Assembly (NCBI GenBank): GCA_037013685.1
Contig: CM072887.1
Location: 38,305,154 to 38,369,153, forward strand
Length of the DNA stretch: 64,000 bases
Direction: 5' to 3'
Source: Acridotheres tristis
Taxonomy: Eukaryota; Chordata; Aves; Passeriformes; Sturnidae
The translations under genes were made by a program, and so were the position numbers. Below, piece after piece: positions 1 through 14,363 of this stretch (its first letter is position 1; each line of letters begins with the position of its first letter). Below the pieces are notes generated by a model, which did not search any database, was not told the origin of the DNA, and was given only the letters and a program-made list of their open reading frames with translations.

Positions 1-3000
1 GTTCATGATGAAAGGTGTTAGAGAAAGCTCTGCTTTGTATCTCCTGGTATAAAGGAGGGTTTCAAAGCCTAAGGAGGCCCTCCAAGAGTTTGCTCTGCAG
101 TATTTTCAGCCGGCAGATAGGAAGGTTATGCTCTGCTGTAGTCACCGAGCAGGGTAAAAGACATAGCAACTAATAAATAACAGACATTTAGGAACTGTAA
201 CTGGTTTCCCAAGAAACGGTGGGACATGCCCCCCCTACCCCCGAACAGATTTCCAGGTTGATTGTCCTTAAGTATGCTTAATAGCTGCAGAGCTTCTATT
301 CTGCTCGCAAATTAGTACATGCAAATAAGAAGCCTTTGTCTTTCATCACTAGCATGGTAGGACATGCTATAAAGACCGCAGGACTCCTCTGAGGCTTTTC
401 TTCACTGCATTGTGTATCTTCACCATGTTTCCAGTCCACAGAACATTGAAGTAAACAAGAGGAGTCCTACAGATTTTATCGAGTTTCATCTCAGAGGCAG
501 CTGGGGTTTTTTTTGATATTCATTTAAGCGAGCTTCATAGCCTCTAACTGTGAAACCTCTCTCAATTCCAAAGGGACCTACAGAAAGAAGTGTGATAGCT
601 GTCCTGTTCAAATATGAAATAACAGAAAAATCAAAATAAGAAATGTCTAGAACACTTGTGGACATATATCCAAACGGTGTATTTCCACAAAAACCAACCA
701 AACAAAAAAATCTGAACCCAACTAAACCCCCACAAACCACAGACTGTCTTCCTCATCCCTTCAGCTTTTAAACTGCTCAGAGATGCACACATAATTGTTT
801 AGCAAATTATTTCTCCACCACACATGTATGCATATTTTCTATGTTCTACAGACACCTAAACTATTTTTTCAAGTTTTTCAATAAAATTCTCCCTTTGGGC
901 ACTGAAGTAAATGATAATAAAGAGTGAAGAATATTTATGCAGTCATCACTGCAGTGGTGATGCAAAAAATGAGCAGCCTGCAGAAAGAAAAAAAATTATA
1001 GCAGTCAGATTCACTCATATTTCACTCTCCCAGAGCCAGAGGATCTCCCAGGGAATCTGTCTGGTGTTTAAAATCTGGTATTTCAGAATGTGAGCCTTGT
1101 CCTGATTCCCCATTAAACCAGAATCTCAGCTGGTGATTTCAGTATAGCTCAACATTATGATCTGAAATACATCCCAATATGACATGACTGGCAATTGATG
1201 TAGCTTTGTCTGAACATGGACTGAAGTGACAGTCAAAGTGGTAGCATCTGCTCAGTTCTTAGAAATGCTGATCTTTCTTTCTCATCTTTCTCCTAAACTC
1301 AGATCTTCTTCCCCCGCCTTACACAAAACTTTGGTATCTCCTACCATCTGGACAGACTTCATCCTTCTACAGGGCCACACTCCTCAGCTCTGCCATTAGA
1401 CAATGGCTATTCCTCAAATATAGCTGCACTCTCAAAATAATGGTTGGGAAGGCAATGGCCATTGAACAAAATGTTTATGTAGACCTGTTCCTTGCCAGAT
1501 GAGACTGAAAGCAGCAAAGAATTCAGCAGCTGAGGAAGAAACAGCAAATGCAGTTTTGAAGCACAATCTGAAAGCTTGGATCACCCTGCCAGCAGGACTC
1601 CAGTTATTTGAGGACCATCAGCTCCACTAGAAAGAGGCTTTTTTTCTTGTGTCCAGGAGAAACTTGTGTTCCTTTTGCCTCAGACAATAGGTTAAATGTA
1701 AAGGAACTACTACCCAAGCAAGGGAGCCACAGCAGAAGTAAAGGGTCTTTAGAAGGAGTGTTTCTTGACGTGAGCAGTCTGCTTTTGGGATAACCAGTCC
1801 TTTGAGGGAACTTGTTTAAATGCTAAGTAAAAGAAAAGGAACAAAGCTTCCTAGAACAACTGTAGTAGCAAAGTAACGTCAAAAGAAACTGTGTTAACTG
1901 CCATATCTAGCTATACTTTGGCAGAAACAAACTGAAGATCTCTGTAGTATGCCAAATTACTTGGTCTTAGGAAAAGTAATTTCTTGATCTAATTTCAGAA
2001 GAGAACATACTGTTGACCCATTCCCAAGTAAAGGAGAAGAGTCCAGGAAGCAAAACCAACCAAATTACTATACAAGTAAGCACAACATAATTCCCGTTTT
2101 CCCTCTGGAGACATTCACAGCACTGTTAAGAAGTCTGAATGGGATTTTGTGTAAATTGAATGGTTAAAACCAGCAGGAAATAGCCAAATGAACATTGTTA
2201 GGCTCCAGTTTCCATGCTGACGCAAATGGTACTCTTGGTTAAAGAAGGTCCTGCACCTTTCATCCCAGAATTCATTAACATATTCGCACATACTCATACT
2301 GCTTTTGGAAAGAGCTAAAACTGGGCAGGTAAAACCCTGTGCTGCATTCACTGCTGCATGAATTAGCATATCTCATTTAGGATGTCGTGACTAAATAGAG
2401 CTAATGCATTTATTTGTACATGTCACTTGTAGCATGCAGTACATGTAAGTTGTTATCTCATCTGCTGAATTAGGGGGAAAAACAAAGATGAAGTACTCTG
2501 TCAATTCTCCCATTTCAGAAAATAAAAACATTTCCAAAAAGAGAGAGGATAAAGGGGAGAAAGTGAGGAAACACCTACCAAACTGATGAAACAATACTTT
2601 TTCCAACTAGCTGGCTTCACCTCCCTTCTTTTGTTATAGGGCAATACATCAATTGATGTTGCTCATCATCTGCTCGGACTTTGCTGCCACTTCTACATAT
2701 GCATATTTTGTGTATCGGCCACTTCTAAAAAGCTGATTTAACATAGCTTCACAGATTGATTCCACTCTAAGGAAGAAGCAAAACATGGTAAACTGAAAGG
2801 ATGGGAAAGATAATGATGTGAATATCCCTTATTTGAAAGAGATGCTTTGAATATTAAGGGAACAGTTGATTTTTTTTCAGCTCAGTATTTTTCAAACAGT
2901 ATAAAAACACATAATACAGTTGTAGAATGGTACAGACTTTCACAGTTCCAAAACCACCAACACGACACATCCTGATTCCATGTGGGGCCCCTAGAGGTTG

Positions 3001-3436
3001 TCAGCATGAACCAGCTAATGTCCTCTCTTATATACAATACATATACTCAAATATTTCGTAAGTCTCAACTTCTTTCTGCTGATTCTGTGATTTAAAGCTG
3101 CTCCTATGAATACATGCAATGTGACTAATAGTTAAATACAATTTTGGATGTGATGCTACAAATTTAAAAGATAAAGAAGATGTTTCAAAGGATTTTAAGA
3201 CCCTGCTATTAGTAGGAATGAAAGAAAACATACTCTGTAATAACTTCAAGTAAGATCTGTATGTACATTTCCAAAAATAGATGTGAAAATCATGTCCCTT
3301 GTGACAGAAGACAACTCATAAAACTCTTTGCCTCTATTAAACATAATTTCTAAAAAGGGTATGTTGCAAAACTCCTCAGTACTGCTTGGGATCAACCTGT
3401 TAGTCAAACCAGAAATTTACTGGCACCAAGCAGCAG

Positions 3437-3440
<4 letters not shown>

Positions 3441-3469
<29 letters not shown>
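3441..3469. repeat. T29 homopolymer
   Basis: Twenty-nine uninterrupted T residues, the longest homopolymer in the window. It could be the antisense poly-A of a retroposed copy, but the sequence beside it was not recognised as any known retroelement or cDNA. Confidence 0.95.
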
Positions 3470-3682
3470 CTTTACAGCTGCTCCTATTCTATGGGCAAAT
3501 TGCTGGTAGATTTTTTCACAGAAAATGTGCACACTTAAGTTCCTCAAACTATCAGAATCCACTGTGAATGTCTATATCCCAGGTGTCCATGTCTTCAAAA
3601 GAGATATAAGGAGAACCTGGGTGTTCATCTCTCCAGGACGGGAAATAGAATTTGCCTGTTTAGCTATAGATTACAGAACTAC

Positions 3683-3695
3683 AAAAAAAAAAAAA
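3683..3695. repeat. A13 homopolymer
   Basis: Thirteen A residues in otherwise unique sequence. Confidence 0.9.
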
Positions 3696-5599
3696 GGATG
3701 GACAACACCTCTTCACAAACCAGTTACTGTCACAGAAAGCAGCTTCTGTGAATGTTATCTTCCAAACTGAAGGGAGCATTATTTTTTTTACTTCATTTAT
3801 AAGCCAAAACCAGGAAAAACCAGCAAACATTTATCAGAGAGAAACTTTTGCAGAAAACAACTGTCCTGTAATGCAGGAAAAGGAGGAGCCCTGATTTCTG
3901 ATCTAAGTTACAACACTCTCTGGACATCATGGAAATTGATTTTTACTTTTGATACAGTAAATGACAGCACTGTGAACTGCCATGGAAATTGTTTGGGATT
4001 TCAAATAGGCCATTTCTGTACACTTCATGAACCGCTAACTATGAAGAAACATCCTGGGGGCCACTAGCAGGTCCCTTCTAACTGAGGACACCACAGCTAG
4101 AGCAGAAATCCAGGACTGCCTTCTCATCTTAATGCTTTGAACAGCTGGGAACACAGTGTCAAGTCTCCCTTTCCTGGAGTAAAGGAAAAAGGAAGAAAGG
4201 GAAAGAAAGAAAGAAATGAAGTGACATTAGAATTTAAGTAAAAGAAGCTCCTATTTCCCCTGTGTTTTGAGAAATGTATTCTTCTGCTGAAGGATTTCAG
4301 AGGACCACACAAGATGTTAAGATGGCAAGAGCATCAGAGTGTTCAGGAACTTATAACGATTAATGTATTGGCCAGACTGTCCATGCACGCCAAACATCTT
4401 TTTATTATCTAGATCTAACGTAAACAAATATCCACTCTTACCAGATAAGACGATATTGATGGGGCAGCAGAGCTTTGCCCAGTGTGTTCTTCCTCAGAGC
4501 AAAGCACACTCTCTTCAATTAGTGTTGAGAAGGACAAAGATGAATGGTGAGCTTCCTTTGTGTGGTTCACAGGATCAAGCCCTGCTGGAATGCAAGTGTC
4601 AGCCTTTACAATGACAAAGTCCAGCCAGCACGGCCGTGAGGATAATCAGAAGCTGTGTCCCTCTCTCATCTTCCTGCCAAGGATAGCAGAATTCAGTTCA
4701 TTATGGCCATGGCAGACATCCTTCCAACGCCTTCGCATGAATGCACATGGACTATAGTTTTACATTCATGATCAAAACCACAGGAAGCAGACTTCCAAAA
4801 GGGAAGGAAAAGGGGCATGAAAGAGGAACAAAGAAATACATGAGAGATCTGTTTTTTCCCAGTGGGACAGTATGAGCTAGGACAAGGGTTGCCATTATAT
4901 AAACTCTGAAATTATACATAAACAAGTGGGAAATGGGGAGTTCAAGCAATGAAGACGGACTAAATCACTTGAATTCAGAAAGCTTTTCAACTCTCCAATT
5001 TACTTTTAAATTGTCTTACTTTTTAGTACATTATGATCAATTGTTTGAGCTAAGAATTCTTACTGAGCTTTAAAAGTAAGACAGAAGAAGATATACAGTG
5101 TAATGCTTCCAATTTACATTAAAGCCTATGTGCTATTATCTTCTTATTATCTCCTAAAGATTTTTCCAGGCATTTAATTAACATATGACAAGATACCCAA
5201 GATAGTGAGAAAAAAGTCACCATTTAATGCACTATCTATAGCCTTTCAGAAGTTAGTTACCCATTGTTTTTTTTCTCCTAATGTACTACCTAGTGCACAT
5301 CTATTATTCTATTTTAATAGCAAGGCTCTGTCACAGAAATAAAAGGAACAGAGTTCTCCAGGTACCTACATTACATTTGCTAATTCGATTCCAGCACAGT
5401 GTCTTTGAAAGTCAATGAAACACAGGTAAAGTTTAGAAGGTTTCACTCAAGGACTGCTGTGACAAAGGGTGCTGGTATCAGCCCACCTGTCAGATCTCTG
5501 GCCAGGACCTGGATCCCAGAGGAACCCCAGGGAGGCATTAACTTTAAATGAACACAACACTAACAAACAGCCTCAGAACATCTCTAGAAAGGCGGTGGA

Positions 5600-5830
5600 G
5601 CAATTTCTAGGGCCCCAGGAGGTGGGCACTGCCCATGGGGTCTGTCAGGGCAGGGTGTGTCCCACCACCCCAGCCAAGTGCAGGTGGCTGGGAATGGGCC
5701 CAGGTTGGGACAGGTTGTGGAGCTGAGGCTGGGCAGGGCTGTGGGGAGCTGGAGATGGACCCTGCTGCGGCTGCACCATCACTGAGGCAGGGAATGATGG
5801 CTCTAGAGGGTTGGGCAGGAGTAGGCAGGT
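5600..5830. other. GC-rich, CpG-poor patch of unknown nature
   Basis: About 230 bases are markedly richer in G and C than the surroundings but contain few CpGs (mostly CTGGG, CAGGG and TGGGA words). This suggests methylation decay or a GC-rich old repeat, not an active island. A 121-codon minus-strand frame and short plus-strand frames cross it. They are composition-driven, with no domain. Confidence 0.5.
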
Positions 5831-6300
5831 CTAGTGATGCCCACTGACAATAAACACCCCATGCCCCATTTTCAGGGATCATCAGTCTTTTGCACACATT
5901 TCCCAGACGCTGACCATTAGTCTTTCCTACTTTCAGCCTATTCCAATTCAAACAAAATTTACCCTTGAACAAGTGGCAGGATATATTAGTGTGCTTCGCA
6001 CTTATATTTTATGCATCTCCTTTCTACCAAACTCATGAAGCTCTCTGAGCTGCTGATCCGAAGGAGATCTGTGGGTTCTGCTTTACTAATGTGACAGGAA
6101 AAGCCTGCAGCAAGTACAAAAAAGCAAGACGTGCTTTAGGATGCAAAGACACTGTTTAAAGCAAATTCTCCCATCAAACAAGAGTTTCTTAATAGCCTCA
6201 TATCTAGTGCTTTCTACTGCATAAAATCCCTCACTCTTTTTTTTCTTCTTCCTTGGACAAAGGTAGTCTAGTAGCATTTTCCTGCTGCTCATCTCAGCAG

Positions 6301-7570
6301 TCCCAGAATCTTAGTGGCAAAGAACCTCTGGAGATAATCCAGTTCAACTCTCACTGCTGAAGCAGGTCAGCTACAGCAGGTTGCTCAGTGCTATGTCTAG
6401 TTGAAGTTTTTATATCTCCAGGGATGGAGACTCCGCAGCTTCTCTGGGCAACTTGGACCAGTGTTCAATCACCCTTAAGTTTAAAAAACATTTTTCTAAC
6501 TAAACAGTTCCTGTCTTTCAGTTTGTGGCCGATGCCTCTTATAGCCTTAGTGGGCACCACTGAGAAGAATCTAGCTTTATCTTCTTTACTCCACTCCATC
6601 AGGAATGCAGAGACATTAATAAGACAGCCTGAGTCTTTTGTTTGGTAGACTGAACAGTCGCAGCTCTCTCAGCCTCTTCTCAGGTGTCAAATGCCCCAAG
6701 CAAGTCCTTAACCACCTCTGCTGACTCACCCCCATGTCCACACCCCTTGCCTCTGAGGCAAGCTCAGAACTGTGCTTGGTGCTCCAGATGTGTCTCACCA
6801 GTGCTGAGTGGAGGGGAAGGATCACCTTCCCCTTGTCTGCTGAAACTGCTTTCCCTGATGCAGCCCAGGAGATTGCTGACTGACTTTGCCACAAGTGTGC
6901 CTTGCTGTCTCATGTCTATCTTGTTATTTGCCACAAAACACAGGTCTGTTTCTGCAAAGCCCTATTCTGACCAGCCAGCTCCCTGCCTATGCTGATGCAA
7001 GGGAGCTCGTCCAGGCTCAAGACCTTTGCATCTGCCTTTGTCAAGCTTCATAAGTGTCCTGTTGGCCCATTTCACCAGGCTGACTTGCAGCTCAACCATC
7101 AGATCCATCAACCACTCCTCCCAATTCTGTGTCATTTGCAAGCTTCTTGAGGATACAATGTCCCATCATTCAGGTCATTAATGAAGATGCTAAATAGTAT
7201 TTGTCTCAGTGTCAATCCCAGTGACTGAACTCCAGCTGGACTTCATCCTGCTGGTCACAATCCATCAGCTCAGGAAATGAACAGTTTTCAGTCCACCTCA
7301 CTGTCCACTTATCTAGCTTGTACTTTATCAGCTTGTCAATGAGGATATTAGAAGCGACAGTTTCAACAGCCTTGTTAAAATCAGGATAAGCATCATCTGC
7401 TCCTCTAACCACATCTACTGAGCCAGTCATCTCATCATAGGAACTTATCCAGCTGGTCAAACATGATTTGCCTTTCATAAATCCGTGCTAACTGCTCCCA
7501 ATCACCCTCTCATCCTTAATATGCTTTGAAATTATTTCCAGGGGAATTTTCTCGTGGAAAGCTTTTACTT
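6301..7570 (-). mobile_element. CR1 LINE fragment, 3' end plus reverse-transcriptase remnants
   Basis: The block opens with a decayed antisense CR1 3' end (CAGAATCTTAGTGG...) and carries the typical antisense phrases 'TCCAGGGATGGAGACTCC' and 'TCTCTGGGCAACTTGGACCAGTG'. Read on the minus strand, 7,478-7,212 encodes a relic of the non-LTR reverse transcriptase, including a degenerate version of the family's 'YLDFSKAFDTV' block (here YPDFNKAVETV). An 'IFINDL' stretch and a decayed 'FADDTKL' region follow in shifted frames. The copy is 5'-truncated, frameshifted and dead. At about 1.27 kb it is the longest CR1 in the window. Confidence 0.88.
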
Positions 7571-8209
7571 ATCTCTCTGCTTAGAGAGCTGGCACATTGT
7601 CTCACTGCCTTGGGTCTACTGCAGGACTGTTAACATTTATAGCATCAGCAAGTCTTTACTAGATCTAATATCAGTTCTGTTCTCCATCCTTCTCACCTAG
7701 AAAAATGCAAAGACCAAACCTTTTCCAGCCATATAATCTGATTTTTCATTGAGCTCAGAAGCAAAAAGTACCTGTAACAGTCCTCACCAGAGAATAACTA
7801 CATTTTCAGTTCTCATTTCTTTGTGGAGAAGGAGAAACCTGAATGCTTCCTACTTTCCAAAACAACCTGAAACACCTCACAATCTCTCACTCCTTGAAAA
7901 GGCAAGAAGGAAATACCAAGAAGAAAAACCTAGATTGCCAAGAAGTTTAAGACGACAAATCTTACCAGAAAATACCAATGCCAAGTAACATGAACTTGGG
8001 AGGTAGAGCCAAGCAGTTCTACACTCAAACTTAGCCTCACCCTCTTAGGTCCAGTTCTACAAGACTTCACTTTTCTGTACACAACTATGTATGTCTGCCC
8101 CAGCAAAGGCAACAAAATGCCACCTTGAATACTTAAATTAAGAACAGTACTATTTGTGCATTTTGGATTTTTTGTCAACCTCCAGATCAAAGTGATCTTT
8201 GACCTCGCT

Positions 8210-8213
<4 letters not shown>

Positions 8214-8254
<41 letters not shown>
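8214..8254. repeat. (AT)n dinucleotide microsatellite
   Basis: Forty-one bases of pure AT alternation, about 20 units, with no interruptions. The purity and length suggest it is polymorphic between individuals. Confidence 0.97.
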
Positions 8255-8258
<4 letters not shown>

Positions 8259-11200
8259 CATTCAGTGTGAGTCCATATTAATCCACCTATTTAGTAGCCT
8301 CAAAATGCTTTAGAGGATTGGGGAATGCTGATTGATTTATAAAATGACCCAGGAGTTATGAAGAGGTTATCTCTGTTGTATGCAAGAAACCTCTGGAAAT
8401 CCTGTCCAGGCTGGTCCCAGCTATTAGGCTGAAGGCTGGAGTCTCAGGAAGTATAAAGAGGGAGCAGGTGAGCATAGGTAGAAAAGGAAGAGCCACTTCA
8501 GTTTTTCTCCACAGCTTTTACCCTGTTTCAGATTACAAGTGCCACGTACAACTGTGAAATTATTTTATAAAGGAATACAGACACTACCTTTAAAGCTGAT
8601 CTGAAGGTCTGTCATCAGACTACACTGATTCATTGAAACCAAGGCCCTCCACAAGAAAGACCCAAACCATTCATCAGGAGCACGTCACAGATTCTGAGTG
8701 AACTTAATTGTTAAGAGAAATATGAAAATGTTTCTCTCCTCTATCTTGCTAAAGAACACCCACCTAACTCTCAAAGGTAACAGTCCTACAAGAAAAAGAT
8801 CCAGATGAGTGTCTGACATATCTGTTGGATCTTACACAATCAATGCAAGTTCATGAGCCACTAAGAGACCAGCTAATCTAAAGCATGTGTCACAAAAAAA
8901 CAGCTCTAGGTTTCCCTTATCACTGCGGATCAAACCAGTATGAGAACCCAGCTTTCCTTATAAGCAGCCTTTGCATGAAACTTCCTTCTTTGTAGCACTG
9001 TGAACAATTTTTTCAAGCATCTGGCACTTGACAGCTCTTAAAGAAATTTTCAATGTAATGTAATAGCTAAGCAGTAAGGAGGAAAGGTGTTTGAAATTTT
9101 TTTCTTCCTTAAAGAAGAATTCCCAGTTTTAAAAAATCCAAAACTCAGATTTCCTTAGCACCTTCAGTGGAACTACCTAGAACTTTTCTTCATTCTTGCT
9201 GTGATACATCAGCCTTCCTCTTGATACATGTGAGAAAGATGCATACTACACTGCTCAAACTAGCAACAAGTGAAAATTGTTTGTATTTTCTCAAGACCTC
9301 TGCAGATTCCTTTATTCTGTATATTTAAACACTCCCCATTTATGTTACTCTATCGTTTGTTTGTGTATGTGTGCCTTTCTCTGTGTACCACAGGATGGCA
9401 GCAAATGTTAGAATATAAAGAAAACAGCTAGGCCAGAGACAAAACAAGAGTATTACAGTTATTTTATATGTATTATTGTTACTTGAAACAAAAGGACTAG
9501 TTCCTGAATCCAAGCTCCCAAATGCACAGGCAAAACCACATGTTCTCAGGCATATAAACACAGTACTGCATGAATGGACACCATAGCAGGGCAAAGGCAT
9601 TTACAAAAATATTGTTTAAGGGAAACAAATTATATGGGATGCCATGACAAAAACTAACTCTTCAATTGGCAGAATGTTTTGTTTGATCCAAAGTAAACAA
9701 TAAGCAGCAAAATTGAGATGGAGTACAAATTTGTGTGGAATGACAGTAAGTTGCAATTGAGTAGGATTATATGCTTAAAATGTGTTAATATTGAAAAGGC
9801 ATCCATAAAAACTAAGCCAGAGGGAACAAATTCAAAAATCATCTCAAGAGACAAGTAGTCTTTCTGGTTCAGATATATTAAATATGCATGCAAAATGTTT
9901 TACATAGACAGGTTCATTTGATTGAGGGCACCTGCCACAGGCAAACATTTTTTAGAATTAAGTAAATTGTGTATATATCTTGCATGGAGTTCCCAACTGA
10001 TGCCTCAAAAAATTTTATTAAGCTTTCTCAGAATGAGGAGCTCAGAGAGAAGACAAGGAAAACAGGACAATGTATACGGAAAAAGCACCATATAATCTAA
10101 TAGTGACATTTTCAACTTTTCACATAAGCTGTAGACTTCAAAAGCAGATATTTGAAAGTCTATATTTACCATTATTATAAAATTAATAACTAAGAAACAA
10201 TGAAAAAAACCTCAAAATCCAATAAAAACATTTCTAGAATGGGGCCACAGGTAAGGTTTTAATATAATTTTTGTAGAACCACCTTTAACTGAAAATTGTG
10301 AAGTAGTTTGAGAGGAACTTGTTCCTACAGTTTCTAGTGATGAAAGGATTGATAAAGAGATGCTACCACTGTGCAAAGTTATTCTCTCTAACCCTGCAAG
10401 AAGTTTAAAGAATTTGATAGTAAATTTATATTAAATATTTATTTTTAATTTGCGCCACATCTGTCTCTGCTTCTAAATTTTTCTGCTTTCTTCTACCTTA
10501 CCATTTTGCTTCTCTATCTGATGCCAAACTAATCAAGAGATATGCTATGATATTTATAGGCTATGTCAATTGTTTGCAATGGACCTCTTCCCAAAAAGAT
10601 AAATGAACCTCATTTGAGGAAGCCATAAACTGGCATGGCTCACTTGGATTTCAGCTCCAGCTAATCAAACTTGTGATCTTTGCACTGTGACAGCTAGACT
10701 TGACACTGTCTCCTGGCTGTCCTCTTAGAAAAGCATGATAAATTTTGTGATCACTGGACATAAAATCAGAGGCAGGGTGGGGTATGAATGTGGCAAAATT
10801 GTTCCTAGGGGATTAGGAAGGAATATGAAAAGAAAAACTGGGAAAAAAGTCTCTTGCCTTTGTCTCAGGCACAGAGCAATTTATTTGGCAGACATTTTGG
10901 CTGGCCAAAGGAAATTTATACTCATCTGTTTTAAACTTTCTAAAGAAACTTTTTAAAAAAATCATATGTGAAGCATGGGGGGAAGTGACTTCTAGATGTT
11001 ACCTGCAGCTGTGCTTCTCTACTATATCAGCTTGTGTTATAGCTGTGGCCTTTTCCCTCAAAAACTGTGGGATAACCATTGTACTTGGCTGTTCGTTTTT
11101 AATCTGTTGCCAGTTCCTGGCTGTACAATGAGGCAATTACAAGTGCACAGCTAATAGCCCAGTCTGTACAGCCTTTCCTCCCTTCAGGCCACTCTCATCC

Positions 11201-11319
11201 CACAAATATGAATAAGGTTCTGAAAAAATGAACCTTTCCTATAGTCTTTTGCAACCTTCTTGCTGTAAAAATAGATTGCAACCATGCTTATGTCACATTG
11301 TTGCTGAGCAACCTTTTTA

Positions 11320-11332
11320 CCCCCCCCCCCCC
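11320..11332. repeat. C13 homopolymer
   Basis: Thirteen consecutive C residues, directly after CTTTTTA. This is unusual in such an AT-rich stretch. The opposite strand is G13, which could join intermolecular quadruplexes and is prone to sequencing error. Confidence 0.95.
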
Positions 11333-14300
11333 TTAATCTCCCTGTTCTCTAATATCTTATTGGTCTTCACCATGGCCAGTCTGCAAACTACGACTCACTA
11401 GTCAGAAGCAGCACTGCCTGCTAAGCTTGCAGGACACTCTGCCCTTCAATGATTACACAGGCTTAGGGAGATATACTTTATGGAGTAACCACAGACAGGA
11501 TGTTGACCTAGGGGAAAAAAGGCTAATAGAAAACATGAGGGACAAGGGGAGAAGGCAAAGTGGGGAGGGAAAGAAACAAAAAAGGTTGTCCCTCTTGAGG
11601 TAGCTTACAAAAATGAAAGAAAATTTAGATCTCTAATCCCTTCCCCTTCTGTCAAGGTCAGCAAAGAGTCAGCAATGACTTTATCCTAGTCTCTCATTTT
11701 CCACTATGAGCTCTGGACAGGATCTTTCTTTGAAAGAATAAGGACTGTCAGGCAGAACAGCAAGGACTCACAGCCGAGCTTTGGAAAAGCTTATTGTTTG
11801 AGAGGAAATGACCAGAAAATGAAGCTTGCAAGCACAGAATTCACACACACGGTCATTTGTGAATGGGCTCAGCAGATGAACTTCCAGCAGAGCAGAGACA
11901 CCAATGGGTAAGCCTACATCCATAGAGCTATTTGGAGAGGAACTTCGGTGTTTTTAGAAGTCAGAAGGTATTCAGTCTTGCTTTGCTGCCCTAGAAGAGG
12001 GTGGGTCTCCCATAAAGCCTACATCTTAGCTGCCATCTCTTGGCTGATGTCTGGGGTACCACAGGAAATCTAAAACCTCATTACATATATTCCTGTGCTT
12101 TGGTCCCTGAATCACTCCTCAAATATCTGACTTTTATGCAAATACCTTAATCTTTATTTGGTTTAATGAATGATGGAAAAAAAAAAAATCTCTCCTAGAA
12201 TGCAGATACCTGCAGTTATATCCCTGCCAGAGGGTAGTACACCTTGTATCTGTGCTGTCTTATTTTTATTGCATCATGATTCCATCTTCCCAGGCAGTTC
12301 TGATCACTGTGACAGAGAAAGCTTAGCAGGCACTAGTAGACCAGGACATCTCCAGAGATAGAAACCTAACATCTATTTCAAATCATCTCTGAGCATTAGG
12401 CTATAGAAATACCACCAGATTATGAGGCAAGATTTTGTACATTCTTTCCAGAGGTTTAATCCATCTCAGTGGGCCTTGTGACTAATCTGTCATTCCATCT
12501 CTACAACCTCACAACATCTCAGCTGACTTGAGGTCACAGCCAAGAGATTACCTGACAGTGTTTAGGTTAGTCAGCGCCTCCCAAATCAGCAGCTGATGGG
12601 AGTGTTGCCAGTACCAATCTTCTGAGCAAAGCTAACAGTGAGGTAAGTACTGAAATGCCTTTACCTTTCAGATAAAAGATTGCTCGTATTTCAAGAGAGA
12701 AGTCCTTTGCCTGTTTAAGGTTTAGTTGTGGTTAGTTTTAGCAGAAACAGCAAAACACTGCAATAGTTCACATAAGCTTCTCAGTGTAGAGGAATCACCA
12801 ACTACTTTTGTTCATGTACTACTGATTCCTAGTCGATCCAGAATGAAGTGGCACTACATGTAAGCTGTCTTAGTTACACTGAGCACAGGAAATTTCAGCG
12901 AACAGATGATCATGAGCTATTCCAGACTGTTTTCTTCCAGACTGCATCAGAAGTTTAATTTCAGTATTTTACAGTGAAATAAAAACAACGTATCACAGTA
13001 AAATGATAGATTTTGTTCAACAGCATTAGCAAGGAATAATAATATTAACAATGATGAACCTTTTTCTCATACAATTAAGGAGCTAAAGATGACAGATGCA
13101 ATCAGCTCCTGTAACCTCTTCAGCTACTCAATGCACTAAGAAAAGCAAATTTAGATTTGCTTTTGGTGTGCAGTAACAAAGTTATAAAAAAATCTAAATA
13201 TAGAATATGACCTTGGACAGAAGGATCACAAGAGGTCTCTGTTTGAAATTAACTGGAAATAGAAAGAAAAACTCCACAACAGATTTCTACAATTAAAACA
13301 GATAGCTCAGTTAAACTCTATTAAAAAAATCAGATGGATTGAAGATGTCAGGATTTGAATGTGAAGTAAGTCTGGAACTTCTCCAAGTCAGAGGTACCCA
13401 GGGCATAAATTCCAAAATTGTATTTTCACTAATTATGAGGACTTGTGTTAAGGGGCATCAGATCTGCTAGATCCACCTGGAGGTGGATACCAAGAGTAAG
13501 ATGAAAACCTACCAAGTAATGGAAAATAGGGTGAAATGGTAAAGAATGAGATCTTCCTAATACTAGAGATCAAGAAGGCATAGGGTAAGTGAAAATATTA
13601 AAAAAAATCAATCCAAGATATACTTTGCTATATAAACAACAGAGTGAAGACAGAGTAAGAAAGGGCATGTTGCAGTTGCCACAGTTGCCACAGTGCAAAA
13701 ACTACCACAAGTATGGTCTCAGGTGAATGCTTTGTCTGCGTTACCAATGACATAGAGAAACAAACTTTGCAAGCAAATCAAAAGTCTAATGTACCCCAGA
13801 GGCAGGGCACAGGTAACCAGGCCAGGTTAAAAAAATGAAAAAAAAAATTGAAGAAATGCTGAAGGCAGCATACAGCAAGTACGTCTCCATTCATACTACC
13901 GTAAAATGAAGGTTTCAATTCCTGGTTGTTTATGTGGTTACAAAACAAAGCTACAGTTTACAGTTGGAGACTTTCAGAGTGATTCAAACCATGTAAAAGA
14001 ATTTTAAAAAAAAGAAAAATTCCAGAAGCTGACTGATGATTTAAGCCAACTGAAGTGCCATACACTTCATTAAAATTACCTTCACAAGATCTGGAACTAT
14101 TTTAGGAGACAGTGGAGTTTTTAAGTATCGAAAGCATCTTACTTATTTTTTTTTTTTTCTTCTAAAGGTTTATTTCCATGAAGTATCTTGAGTTAAATAT
14201 ATGCCTTTCCCCTGACTGTTTCAGATTAAATAATGAAGTGCATTTATTAAGGAGGAAAAAAACCCCTTGGGGTGGGCGGGGGGCGATATCTGAAGAGGCC

Positions 14301-14349
14301 TTTTTCCAACTGTCAACATTTTGAAGCTGAGTAATAACGCAGCCTTGGG

Positions 14350-14363
14350 GTTGCCATGGGAAC
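14350..14363 (+). promoter_or_regulatory. RFX-type X-box match
   Basis: GTTGCCATGGGAAC differs from the symmetric RFX X-box GTTGCCATGGCAAC at one position. A GGGTGGGCGGGGGGCG stretch (KLF/SP-like) lies about 80 bases to the left. RFX factors act at promoters and enhancers of ciliary and MHC class II genes. Function here is inferred from motif alone. Confidence 0.45.

Larger units (their letters stand above)
1..6300. other. Presumed intron 1 interior: unique AT-rich DNA
   Basis: Apart from the T29 and A13 runs, a short GAAA array at about 4,198-4,217 and the GC-rich patch, I see no gene, RNA gene or recognisable mobile element. A perfect octamer ATGCAAAT lies at 319-326, but such sites arise often by chance in AT-rich DNA. 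Confidence 0.6.
7571..14349. other. Presumed intron 1 interior: unique AT-rich DNA
   Basis: The stretch holds the AT microsatellite, the C13 run, a 9-base tandem duplication (GTTGCCACA twice near 13,675) and an octamer ATGCAAAT at 12,136. No coding exon with acceptor, donor and protein-like frame was found on either strand. Confidence 0.6.
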
